This document shows positions 7,555 through 15,275 of a stretch of 26,953 nucleotides of DNA, piece after piece. The stretch spans positions 1 to 26,953 of the forward strand of contig CAYYMH010000056.1 in assembly GCA_964472785.1 (NCBI GenBank), in the 5' to 3' direction. The stretch comes from CAYYMH01 sp964472785. GTDB lineage: Bacteria; Zhuqueibacterota; Zhuqueibacteria; Thermofontimicrobiales; Thermofontimicrobiaceae. Position numbers and translations under genes: made by a program. Below the pieces are notes generated by a model. The model worked only from the letters and a program-made list of their open reading frames with translations. It made no database searches and had not been told where the DNA came from. The stretch's first letter is position 1. Each line of letters opens with the position of its first letter.

Positions 7555-7772
7555 GTAGTGGTCAAAGTTCTATACATTATTTTATGATTCAGATGACAGA
7601 AACCTCATGAATACTGGTTTCATACAATTTCCCCCCCACAAACAATTTCTCTCCCCCCAATTTTGCTATCCGGCAACGCATGGGAAAGGCTGAAATCGCC
7701 TTCCACACTGCGTTTTCCGGTTTTTGTTTAGTGGGGTAATTTTCATTTTTTCATAAAACTTTTGACACTACC
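7555..7772. mobile_element. MITE-like non-autonomous element with 9-bp target duplication
   Basis: The 218-bp element is flanked by a direct repeat ATAGGATAA at 7546-7554 and 7773-7781. Its ends are inverted: GTAGTGGTCAAAG on the left, and GGTAGTGTCAAAAG as reverse complement of the right. Inside, CAATTTCCCCCCCACAAACA at about 7627 pairs imperfectly with TTGTTTAGTGGGGTAATTTT at about 7725, and a central hairpin spans 7670-7720 (CCGG-AACGCA-GGAA-GGC arms). No open reading frame is present, so transposition would need a transposase supplied elsewhere. The hairpin is followed by TTTTTGTTT on the plus strand. Confidence 0.75.
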
Positions 7773-7790
7773 ATAGGATAAAATTAATCT

Positions 7791-8564
7791 CTAAATCCAA
7801 TACTTCGGTCTGCCATAAAAATCGTAAAGTTTCACTTCATATTCCCGATTGATCGGTTCTTTAGGATCAAATTCCGGACTATTTTTAATATTTTCTTGCG
7901 TCAAATCGACAACCACTTTTGATTCGCCCCAGTCCACTCGCTCGATCCATTCGGGTGACACAAGCACTTTTCTGCCACCGGGCAGAAAATGCAACCATTT
8001 TCTGGTATCGATTACCATATATCGGAATACCCAGGTATCGTCTTCAACAACAAAATCCTCAACATGTCCGATTTCACCATCGAGCGCTTCGATTTCATAA
8101 TCAATCACTTCGCGCGCACTTCGCAAATTTGGCTCATAATCGTTTCGCTCTTTCTGCTTCTGCTCCTTTGTTTTTTCCGCTTCCTTTGCGCCTTTATCCA
8201 TTTCTATCGGTGGCATGCTGGGCATGGTTGCTCCGTTTCCTGTCCAATACATGGGCCATTGATAATATTTCGCTAACTGCATCTCCATCTGCCGGGATAT
8301 CGGTTTTGCTTTTTCAATTGGTGGGCTATTTTCAATTTGCTCTTTTGTCAAATCCACCGGCAAATCTTTGGTTTCCCATTCCGGCTGGCCGAGACTCATC
8401 GGTGAAATAAGCACTAACCGACCGGGCAGCCATTTACCTGTACTGACGACTAAATACCGTGTGTACCAGAAATGATCGTCAAAATAGAAGTCATGCACCT
8501 TTCCGATTTCCCCGTCAATCGCCAATAGTCGATAACCCTGTAAATCTTTTAAACTTCTTAACAT
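7791..8564 (-). CDS. Double PRC-barrel domain protein
   Basis: Two PRC-barrel repeats are visible. The first is at about residues 2-85 (SLKDLQGYRLLAIDGEIGKV, YTRYLVVSTGKWLPG, VLISP) and the second at about 150-235 (VIDYEIEALDGEIGHVEDF, RYMVIDTRKWLHFLPG, VLVSP). Each is followed by a conserved VDLTxExIxNSP tail and a YDFYGRPxYW-like motif. A Lys/Glu-rich linker joins them. Such proteins are common in stress and photosynthetic operons, but their molecular role is poorly known. I chose ATG 8562-8564 because AGGAGG lies 6 nt upstream; a further upstream in-frame start lacks a site. It belongs to the sigma-54 operon starting at 9802. Confidence 0.9.
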   Translation of the reverse strand: MLRSLKDLQGYRLLAIDGEIGKVHDFYFDDHFWYTRYLVVSTGKWLPGRLVLISPMSLGQPEWETKDLPVDLTKEQIENSPPIEKAKPISRQMEMQLAKYYQWPMYWTGNGATMPSMPPIEMDKGAKEAEKTKEQKQKERNDYEPNLRSAREVIDYEIEALDGEIGHVEDFVVEDDTWVFRYMVIDTRKWLHFLPGGRKVLVSPEWIERVDWGESKVVVDLTQENIKNSPEFDPKEPINREYEVKLYDFYGRPKYWI

Positions 8565-8654
8565 GATATACCTCCTGTGAAAATGATTCATCACTTTTTA
8601 AATACAAAAAACGAACATATAATGCAATTATCAGCTAAAACAACATCACATCAC

Positions 8655-8939
8655 TTATTTAAAAACTCTGATTGCACTTTCCAGCGATTTTCTCAACTCT
8701 GACCAGCTATTTTCAACTCCGGATTTTATTTCATCCCACGCTTCTTCGCTGGCATTTTTCAATTCATCGAATTTCGCTTGTGCTTGCTCTCTCTTTGCTT
8801 TCAATTCATCCAGATTTTGCTGATATTTTGTTTTGGTCTCCGCTCGTGCGTTCTTTGTCTTTTCCTCAAGTTTCTCAATCTCGTTATCCCATTTTTTTAA
8901 TTGTTCTGCTAACTGATCAATAAATTCTTTGCGATTCAT
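8655..8939 (-). CDS. Small coiled-coil protein (sll1863-like stress family)
   Basis: The 94-residue protein is almost entirely charged helix with heptad spacing (QLKKWDNEIEKLEEKTKNAR and following repeats) and ends SELRKSLESAIRVFK. It has no signal peptide and no cysteine. Small coiled-coil proteins of this kind are annotated as stress-response or putative apolipoprotein-like and often accompany PRC-barrel genes. A direct function cannot be stated. AAGGAG precedes the ATG. Its position between the membrane protein and the PRC gene in one direction indicates co-expression. Confidence 0.8.
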   Translation of the reverse strand: MNRKEFIDQLAEQLKKWDNEIEKLEEKTKNARAETKTKYQQNLDELKAKREQAQAKFDELKNASEEAWDEIKSGVENSWSELRKSLESAIRVFK

Positions 8940-8994
8940 AACACATCTCCTTAAAGTTAAATGATTAAATACTAACTGTTAATTTTTAAATAAA

Positions 8995-9378
8995 TTACAA
9001 ATATCGGATCAATATCCCGAGAATGAGGAAAATGATCAATAACCCAAACAAAGACCACAATACCGAAACGATGTCTTCCTCTTCTCCCTCGATAACCTTT
9101 TTGGATTTTATAAAACGGACCCGATATCTTTTTGGTGTTTCCACTAAAGATATTAGCAGCGCAAAAATAATCCCGGCGATGAGAAACGGTAACCAGTAAA
9201 TATTCCAGATCGTCGTTCCCATCGGCATCAACCAAATACCGCCTGCCCAAGTGCCTAAAAATACCAAAAGAAAAAAGATGAACACTGACCATGGACCTGT
9301 CCGTCGAAAAATAAATACAAAGATCGAAGTGATCAGCGTGGCGACAATAAGTGCGAAAAGGAAATGAAAAATGATCAT
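8995..9378 (-). CDS. Four-helix integral membrane protein of unknown function
   Basis: This 127-residue protein has four likely transmembrane segments: residues 3-23, 30-50, 62-82 and 105-125. A short basic cytoplasmic loop (ETPKRYRVRFIKSKK) followed by an acidic patch lies before the last helix. AAGGAG precedes the ATG. I do not recognise a named family. An alternative reading frame over the same bases is longer, but it lacks both the hydrophobic pattern and a usable start. It is the second gene of the sigma-54 operon and may be the membrane component of an envelope stress response (inference). Confidence 0.75.
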   Translation of the reverse strand: MIIFHFLFALIVATLITSIFVFIFRRTGPWSVFIFFLLVFLGTWAGGIWLMPMGTTIWNIYWLPFLIAGIIFALLISLVETPKRYRVRFIKSKKVIEGEEEDIVSVLWSLFGLLIIFLILGILIRYL

Positions 9379-9454
9379 TTTCTTTCTCCTTCAATTAATG
9401 TTATCAATAAAATCTTTTGAAAAATATAAAACTAAAATTAGTGACCCAATAGAA

Positions 9455-9802
9455 TTAAGCAAAAACTTCGGACAACTTTTTTTTAATTTCCTGAAACTCG
9501 TGATTGATAATAAAAATATTCTTCTGCTTCATAACCACATCCATACCCTCGAAAAATCCGTCAATGATGATGATGGGTAATTCCGGATAAAAATCCCGGA
9601 TCGTGAGTATGGATTCGAGCACATCCACCTCCACAGAATTATGGTCAATCAACGCTGCAAAATAAGAATGATGACGCATTATTTTAATAATATCGTTAAT
9701 GTTGTTACGCACATAAATGGTGTAACCCAAATTGAATAAATCATCGACCAAATCACTTTTTTCATCGTTCGATAACAAAAGCAAAGACATCGCCTGACTC
9801 AT
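9455..9802 (-). CDS. Degenerate response-regulator receiver-like protein
   Basis: The 115-residue protein follows the receiver-domain layout: a beta strand SLLLLSND, then a helix, then FAALIDHN with Asp53 at the phospho-acceptor position, then ELPIIIIDG. The conserved Thr/Ser is not obvious, the usual Lys is Asn (IINHEF), and the acidic pair is reduced to one Asp. Phosphorylation is therefore doubtful, and it may act as a protein-binding module. It is the first gene after the sigma-54 promoter. The start lacks a strong binding site; Met5 is an alternative start. Confidence 0.65.
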   Translation of the reverse strand: MSQAMSLLLLSNDEKSDLVDDLFNLGYTIYVRNNINDIIKIMRHHSYFAALIDHNSVEVDVLESILTIRDFYPELPIIIIDGFFEGMDVVMKQKNIFIINHEFQEIKKKLSEVFA

Positions 9803-9862
9803 GATGCAAACCTACTACTGTTTGTGATTAAAATTTACTATTTACCATTACCATAGTTACAC

Positions 9863-9877
9863 GCAATTCCTGTACCA
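9863..9877 (-). promoter_or_regulatory. Sigma-54 (-24/-12) promoter of the 9802-6388 operon
   Basis: The minus strand reads TGGTACAGGAATTGC from 9877 to 9863. This matches the consensus TGGYACRNNNNTTGC at every defined position, with correct 10-nt spacing between GG and GC. Transcription would start near 9851, giving a leader of about 49 nt to the ATG at 9802. An NtrC-type activator gene lies just upstream, on the same strand. Confidence 0.8.
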
Positions 9878-9909
9878 TCACATTAATAATACATTATAAG
9901 TAACTATTT

Positions 9910-9934
9910 ATGATAGAATTATAAATTATATCAT
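9910..9934. promoter_or_regulatory. Candidate enhancer dyad upstream of the sigma-54 promoter
   Basis: ATGATAGAATT and AATTATATCAT form an inverted repeat with 10 of 11 paired positions and a 3-nt centre. Its middle is about 71 bp upstream of the predicted transcription start, in the range used by enhancer-binding activators. The surrounding DNA is very AT-rich, so chance is possible. The rest of the 370-bp gap (9803-10172) shows no coding frame. Confidence 0.4.
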
Positions 9935-10172
9935 CAGTTGCGTATTGGGAAATTATTTAAAAATATTGAATAAATTAATGGATGTGTGAATATTCAGTAC
10001 AGAATAATCTAATCTACTAAAACAAGGTGTGAAATATTTGTACAAGTTCAGCGTTTTAAATTCTATTTAAATTTATTATATATTTTTAAGTCTATAAAAT
10101 TCAATAAATAAAGCAGGAATGATGATAGGTGTGCATAAATAATCACTTGTAAAGGATGTACTATTTTTTCAC

Positions 10173-11543
10173 TCAATGAATATCATGTTTGTCCAATTTA
10201 TTGTAAAGCGCTCTTCTGCTGATGCCGAGAAGTTTCGCCGCCTCTGTTCGGTTATTATTTGATGCTTCCAAAGCCTGCAATATCATCTCTTTCTCGACCT
10301 CCTTCAGTGGAGTCCCGATAGTAAAAGTCACTTTCGAACGTTCAACAGAAACATGTCTGAACCGCATCGGGAGGTGTTTGGTTAACAACTGATTTCCTTC
10401 ACAGACAAGCATGGCTCGCTGCACGACATTTTTAAGCTCGCGCACGTTCCCGGGCCAATCATAATTTTGGAGTGATTTGATAAAATCGGGTGAGATTTTG
10501 ATGATATGTTTATTAAATGATCGATTGAAATTTTTTACAAATTCCTGAACTAACAAGGGGATATCGTTCAAGCACTCTCGGAGATTGGGCATCCAAATCT
10601 TAAAAACATTAAGCCGGTAATATAAATCCTTTCGAAATTGCCCTTCTTGTACCATCTGCCTCAAATCCTGATTCGAAGCTGCGATGATGCGCACATTACT
10701 TTTAATCGGTATCTTTCCGCCCAAGCGAAAAAATTCTTTTTGCTCGATCAGGCGTAACAGGCTGACTTGAACTTTTTCGTTTATCGACTCAATTTCGTCC
10801 AAAAAAACCGTTCCGTTTTGTCCACGTTCAAAAATACCCTGCCTTCGGCTCGCGGCTCCGGTAAATGATCCCTTTTCATGTCCGAACAACTCGCTGGCTA
10901 CTAATTCAGACGGAATCGCTCCTAAATTAATCGGCAGATAGGGTCCGTCAACTCGCTTGCCCAACTGATGGATCAATTTCGATGCCAAATCCTTACCTGT
11001 GCCGGTTTCACCCAATAGTAAAATATGGACATCGCTTTGCCCCGCCTTTTCAATCAAATTGTACACCTGCTGAAATTTTTCCGAGCGACCCACCAGGCTG
11101 CCCATTCTGTCTCGATCTGTACTGCTGCATGAAGATAGCAGGACATTTTCAGACGCTGGATTATCCTCAATCGCGGATTGAACTAACAATCGTAGCTCCT
11201 CATCACGGATGGGTAACTTCGAATACTGGAATTTACCAATTTTCACTGCTTTCATGGCAAATTCGATATTCTCCGGCTCCACCAGGAAAATAACATCAGC
11301 TTGCGGATTGGATAATGAAAAATGCTTCAATAATTCGAAAAACTTACGCGGAGCTTTTTGTCCGATAGAAATTTCAATCAATATAACCCGGATCAGGTCA
11401 TCTCTTTTGTAATCATCCAATTTGTCAATCTGATTTTCGAAAATCAACCGAAACTTCGATGATTGCAATGTTTTTTTTACCCGGTTTAAAATTTCATTAT
11501 TTTCAATAAAGCATAAGATAATTTGTTCTGCTGCTTTGTTCAA
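10173..11543 (-). CDS. Sigma-54-dependent transcriptional activator (NtrC type) with degenerate receiver
   Basis: The protein has three domains. The receiver-like domain (1-125) has IENNE in place of the acidic pair and Glu57 (VILIEISIG) in place of the phospho-acceptor Asp, but keeps Lys109. The AAA+ domain (about 148-375) has Walker A GETGTGKD (178-185), the sigma-54 loop GSFTGA (225-230, usually GAFTGA) and Walker B TVFLDE (245-250). The end is a Fis-type helix-turn-helix, NRTEAAKLLGISRRALYNKL. It should remodel sigma-54 polymerase at promoters such as the one at 9863-9877. Start is TTG 11541-11543 with AAGGA upstream. The Asp-to-Glu change may mimic phosphorylation. Confidence 0.92.
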   Translation of the reverse strand: MNKAAEQIILCFIENNEILNRVKKTLQSSKFRLIFENQIDKLDDYKRDDLIRVILIEISIGQKAPRKFFELLKHFSLSNPQADVIFLVEPENIEFAMKAVKIGKFQYSKLPIRDEELRLLVQSAIEDNPASENVLLSSCSSTDRDRMGSLVGRSEKFQQVYNLIEKAGQSDVHILLLGETGTGKDLASKLIHQLGKRVDGPYLPINLGAIPSELVASELFGHEKGSFTGAASRRQGIFERGQNGTVFLDEIESINEKVQVSLLRLIEQKEFFRLGGKIPIKSNVRIIAASNQDLRQMVQEGQFRKDLYYRLNVFKIWMPNLRECLNDIPLLVQEFVKNFNRSFNKHIIKISPDFIKSLQNYDWPGNVRELKNVVQRAMLVCEGNQLLTKHLPMRFRHVSVERSKVTFTIGTPLKEVEKEMILQALEASNNNRTEAAKLLGISRRALYNKLDKHDIH

Positions 11544-11600
11544 ATTTGTTCCTTTTTATAATGAAAATCAATATGGTAGTAAAAAACAATGTTGCTTCAT

Positions 11601-11700
11601 GGGGCTATATCAAAAGTGGCGTTTTCTGTCATTCCCTTGAAACTACGGAACATTTCCGGTATGACATTTCAACCTGGATGAGAGTTTTCGATACAGCCCC
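11601..11700. mobile_element. 100-bp terminal-inverted-repeat element (MITE-like)
   Basis: The left end GGGGCTATATCAAAA and the reverse complement of the right end, GGGGCTGTATCGAAA, match at 13 of 15 positions. An inner pair TGTCAT/ATGACA lies inside at about 11627 and 11670. It is non-coding; open frames across it are fortuitous. GGGGCTG-type ends occur in insertion sequences, so a short non-autonomous derivative is likely. No clear target duplication is seen. It fills the gap between the M16 peptidase and the activator gene. Confidence 0.55.
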
Positions 11701-11727
11701 ACTCAAAAATTTATCAATAAATTTTAA

Positions 11728-14715
11728 CTATCGGTTCAGTTTAACTAACTCGTCGAACAAATCCTGTTGCGTCTCAATTTTCTCCTGATTACCGTACACG
11801 CAATATACCTTTTGTTCCAACACATCGGCAACTAATTTCTTCATCGCACGGATATCTTCCGGCGTTGTTGAAAGTACAGCATTACGGTCACGCTGCAATT
11901 GTTGCTGACTCACTTTTTCAAAGTAATACCGAACAGCGGCATCCCCCTCGCTTGATGGTGTCAGCGGTCTGTCCAATCGAGCGACCGTTCCGATGATAAA
12001 ACGTGTCATCTCCGTGTCCGTCGCTTTAAAATCGTTCAAGTACTCCGGTGTATTGCGATAATTTTCGATAGTCTCTTTCAAATTCGGATCACGGTATGAG
12101 GCAAAATAAACCATGCCATTCGGCGAAAACGAACTGAAGCCACCGTAAGCACCGCCAATGACACGGATTTGATTTTGTAAATAATCCCGAGACAGAATCT
12201 GGTTGAGCACGTGCATTTTTCCATCCCACTGGTAACCTAACTTTTTGAAATCGTATCCCTGCAAAACATACTGTACTTTAGAAGCAGTCAGAATACCTTC
12301 GTTTTTTGGTTTGAGATTAAATGTCCAGTTTTTTACCCCAACTTCATGCCCCGGTAAATCTTTGGCAAATGTCTTTAGTCCGTCAGAAAAAACCGGCATA
12401 TCTGATTCCGAACACGTCACCCCGACGATCAGGTTATTTTTTGCAAACAACAGCGTTGCAGCCTTCGTCAGATTATCACTAATTTCCGCTGACTTTTCAT
12501 CGAAATTGTTAACAAGATCAGTAATAAACCAGTAGTAATCCAATCCGCCAGTCAGTTCGTTAAATGCACCCTCATTGCGGAGGTAAGACGCCAGCCGCAT
12601 CATGGTATAGCCGAATCCGTTTTGTTTGACCCGCGAATCGAGACGCGACTGGTGGCGCGTAAGCACAGCTTTTAAACGCTCCTGATCTGAATAAATAGTG
12701 CGTTTAACAACTTCACCGGTCAACTCAAACATTTTATCCACTTTGTCTTTCATCGCTTTTGATGACACGACAAATTTTGAAATGAGATTGTCATCGCTGT
12801 GATTTTCCAGATAGGTGCTCAAATATGTGCCAAAGCTTCCCGTATGAATTTTCAGCGCTTTGTCTAAATCACCGTAACTGTAATTTTCCGTGTTCAAACT
12901 GGCTAACACTTCAGCCAACAGCGCCGAATATGGAATGAGTTCTTCGGGAAGCACCCGCGTATCAAAAAACAGTTTCATGTAAACCACGTCGTTGGTAAAG
13001 GTGTCGTAATGCAACGTCGGAAGATCGGCAACCTGTTTTTCGTCCACCTCGTAGTACTGCGCCTTGGGATCGATATCCTTTAAATCCAGCAAAGGGATAG
13101 TTGCCAGCGCTTCCGGAGAATCTTCGCGTTTCTGATAAGCAATTAATTCCTGCGTTTCCTCGACCAATGACTTTAGCTCCTCTTCGCTTAACTTTTTCTT
13201 ATATTCTTCCAACTCTGCAGTAATTTTCTGATTATTTTCTTTTTCCAAACCAGGCTTTGGTTCGAGTACAAGCGCCAATGAATGAGGATTGTCAATTAAA
13301 TATTTTTCAATAATCGATTCCAAATACTCTGTTTTAAGCGCTTTTTTCACCTCTGCCAGAGGCTTTTCATATTCCAGACTCAACCAGGGATCAGCAGCGA
13401 ACAGCCAGCCGGTGAGTGCCTGAAAATTGTAATTCAATCCTTTTTGGGATGTGTTTCCTTCGCGCAAACGGAATTCCATCCGATTGATGGTGCCCTCCAC
13501 TGCTTCTTTGTCCAGTCCTTTTTCAACCGTTTTTTTGAGCGTTTCAAACACAATATCTTTGAATTTCTCTTTATCCTCGGCATTGGCGTTTTGGACCGTA
13601 ATCTGGAAAACATTCTGCTTAATATCGTCAACAGAAGCGCGGACTTCCCGACCGACGCCAGCTTCCTGCAATGCCAGCCGAATCGGAGCGGATTCCTGAT
13701 TAACCAGCACATCTGTCAACACTTGTAACGCCATCACCAGTGCCTGATCCGTATTTTGACCAGCAACAAGACTCAGTGCCAGATAGGTTTGATTTTCTGT
13801 CTCGCCATCTTCAGGAACCGGATAGTAAGCCGTGACTTCTTTCATTTCATCAAACGGCTCTTGCAACTGAAATTCCGCTTTCACTTTTGTATCTTCGAAA
13901 TTGGACAGATATTTTTGATCGATAAACTCCAGTTCCTCTGCCAAATCCGCATCACCATAGAGAAAAATGTAGCTGTTTGAGGGATGATAATAGGTGCGGT
14001 GAAAATTCAGGAAATTCTTATACGTCAATTCCGGAATGGCTGCCGGATAACCGCCGGAAGAATATTTAAACGCATTGTCCGGAAACAGGTGCCTGTAAAT
14101 CTGGAAATTCAGTTCGCGGGTGGGACTGGAAAATGCGCCTTTCATCTCATTGTAAACCACCCCCTTATAAACAACAGGGCTGTCCATGTCAGTCAATTCG
14201 CGGTGCCAGCCTTCCTGTTTAAAAATGCGCGGATCGTCGTAAATCAGGGGATAAAGCACCGCATCCAGATAGACGTGCATCAGATTAAAATAATCCTTGT
14301 TGTTCATACTGGCAACCGGATAAATCGTCATATAGCTGCCGGTCATCGCGTTGAGAAACGTATTTAACGAACCTTTTGCCAGCACATCAAATGGGCTCTT
14401 TACCGGGAAATTCTTGGACCCGTTTAACACAGAATGTTCCATGATGTGCGGCGTGCCGCAATCGGATTGGGGCACCGTTTTGAAGGCAATACTGAACGTC
14501 TTGTTCGGATCGTCCGCTGGTATTTTCAGTAAACGGGCGCCGCTTTGTTCATGCTTAAACAGCAGACACTCTGCGTTGACCTCTTTGACAAATCGCTTTT
14601 CCTGCAATTTGAAACCGTGGTAGGTTTTGCCTATTTTGAAATCAGCCGTGAGAGATGTTGAGAAAATCAAAACAAACAAAATAAGCAAACATGGACACAC
14701 TTTGGATAAAGGCAT
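11728..14715 (-). CDS. Exported M16C zinc metallopeptidase (presequence protease / falcilysin-like)
   Basis: At about 995 residues it has the four-domain M16C length. The inverted zinc motif HIMEH is at residues 90-94, the third ligand lies in VVYNEMKGAFSSP, and the C-terminal half has the usual degenerate second repeat. The enzyme closes around unstructured peptides and degrades them. I chose ATG 14713-14715 because GGAGGAG lies 4 nt upstream. It gives a signal peptide (MPLSKVCPCLLILFVLIF, cut near STSLTA), so the protein is probably periplasmic. An upstream in-frame start would bury the signal. It stands alone, with repeats on both sides. Confidence 0.93.
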   Translation of the reverse strand: MPLSKVCPCLLILFVLIFSTSLTADFKIGKTYHGFKLQEKRFVKEVNAECLLFKHEQSGARLLKIPADDPNKTFSIAFKTVPQSDCGTPHIMEHSVLNGSKNFPVKSPFDVLAKGSLNTFLNAMTGSYMTIYPVASMNNKDYFNLMHVYLDAVLYPLIYDDPRIFKQEGWHRELTDMDSPVVYKGVVYNEMKGAFSSPTRELNFQIYRHLFPDNAFKYSSGGYPAAIPELTYKNFLNFHRTYYHPSNSYIFLYGDADLAEELEFIDQKYLSNFEDTKVKAEFQLQEPFDEMKEVTAYYPVPEDGETENQTYLALSLVAGQNTDQALVMALQVLTDVLVNQESAPIRLALQEAGVGREVRASVDDIKQNVFQITVQNANAEDKEKFKDIVFETLKKTVEKGLDKEAVEGTINRMEFRLREGNTSQKGLNYNFQALTGWLFAADPWLSLEYEKPLAEVKKALKTEYLESIIEKYLIDNPHSLALVLEPKPGLEKENNQKITAELEEYKKKLSEEELKSLVEETQELIAYQKREDSPEALATIPLLDLKDIDPKAQYYEVDEKQVADLPTLHYDTFTNDVVYMKLFFDTRVLPEELIPYSALLAEVLASLNTENYSYGDLDKALKIHTGSFGTYLSTYLENHSDDNLISKFVVSSKAMKDKVDKMFELTGEVVKRTIYSDQERLKAVLTRHQSRLDSRVKQNGFGYTMMRLASYLRNEGAFNELTGGLDYYWFITDLVNNFDEKSAEISDNLTKAATLLFAKNNLIVGVTCSESDMPVFSDGLKTFAKDLPGHEVGVKNWTFNLKPKNEGILTASKVQYVLQGYDFKKLGYQWDGKMHVLNQILSRDYLQNQIRVIGGAYGGFSSFSPNGMVYFASYRDPNLKETIENYRNTPEYLNDFKATDTEMTRFIIGTVARLDRPLTPSSEGDAAVRYYFEKVSQQQLQRDRNAVLSTTPEDIRAMKKLVADVLEQKVYCVYGNQEKIETQQDLFDELVKLNR

Positions 14716-14802
14716 TTTCTCCTCCAAATTTGGTTGGTATTGTTTTAAGTAAGAATTGTATCCTCTCAATATTCTATGGTAATGAAACCTTCAAGCAGAC
14801 AA

Positions 14803-14880
14803 TGTCATTCCTGCGAATGCAGGAATCTCCTGTGTGCAAAGGAGATTCCTGATCTACGCTTCGCTCCGTCAGGAATGACA
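14803..14880. repeat. Short palindromic dispersed repeat (TGTCATTCCTG type)
   Basis: The ends are perfect 11-bp inverted repeats, TGTCATTCCTG at 14803-14813 and CAGGAATGACA at 14870-14880. A second perfect inner pair, AGGAATCTCCT/AGGAGATTCCT, lies at 14821-14831 and 14840-14850. Sequences of this kind are scattered in many bacterial genomes as REP-like elements. It lies upstream of the M16 peptidase. The open frame over 14774-15034 is not a gene. Confidence 0.7.
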
Positions 14881-15058
14881 GCGCTTTGTTACCCTTATCT
14901 ATTGAGTGGATACTAAAAATTGTCGCTAATATAATAGGGATTTTTGAGTTAAGATGCAATAAATTTTTGATTTGGGAGAAGAATTCGTTTAAAAAAAAAC
15001 AAACACTTTCAGCATTGAAATAATCGTTATCCAAATCTTATGACCAGACATTTTTTTT

Positions 15059-15161
15059 TGCCACGGATTAACACGGATTTTCACAGATACTATACTTGAT
15101 TTAAAGAATTTTCTGAAATGAATAATTTAAAATCCGTGTTTATCTGTGGAAATCTGTGGCA
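15059..15161. repeat. Long imperfect palindrome of the ACACGGATT type
   Basis: The left arm TGCCACGGATTAACACGGAT, followed by TTTCACAGAT, faces a right arm whose reverse complement reads TGCCACAGATTTCCACAGAT then AAACACGGATTTT. Terminal TGCCAC/GTGGCA is perfect. About 40 bp of AT-rich DNA lies in the middle. It resembles a widespread intergenic repeat class made of short CAC-GAT words, and it relates to the arrays at 3155-3320 and 26664-26953. Confidence 0.6.
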
Positions 15162-15199
15162 ATAAATCTAATCTTAAAAAGCGTCTGACAGACGAATCC

Positions 15200-15250
15200 A
15201 AAAAAAAGCTAACCCAACACCTAAAATGTGAGATGCTGAATTAGCTTTTA
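15200..15250 (-). terminator. Rho-independent terminator after the SRPBCC-GyrI gene
   Basis: On the minus strand AAAGCTAA pairs with TTAGCTTT, with further inner pairing (CAGCA, CACC/GGTG) and a run of eight T after the stem. It begins about 26 bp after the stop of the gene at 15276, in the correct orientation. Confidence 0.65.
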
Positions 15251-15275
15251 ATTTCAGAGCATTTTCAATTTCGAT

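Noticed and set aside
7670..7720. Rho-independent terminator for a neighbouring gene
   Set aside because: The T-run follows the hairpin on the plus strand, but both flanking genes are on the minus strand; the hairpin is better explained as the core of the mobile element.
8972..9394. 140-codon frame overlapping the membrane protein gene
   Set aside because: The +1 frame at 8995-9378 has a clear ribosome binding site and four clean hydrophobic helices, while this one is a His/Arg-rich shadow.
11546..11788. 80-codon plus-strand frame
   Set aside because: It consists largely of the 100-bp inverted-repeat element and the antisense of the M16 peptidase end.
14774..15034. 86-codon open frame on the minus strand
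   Set aside because: It runs through the palindromic repeat at 14803-14880, has no binding site and no protein-like composition.
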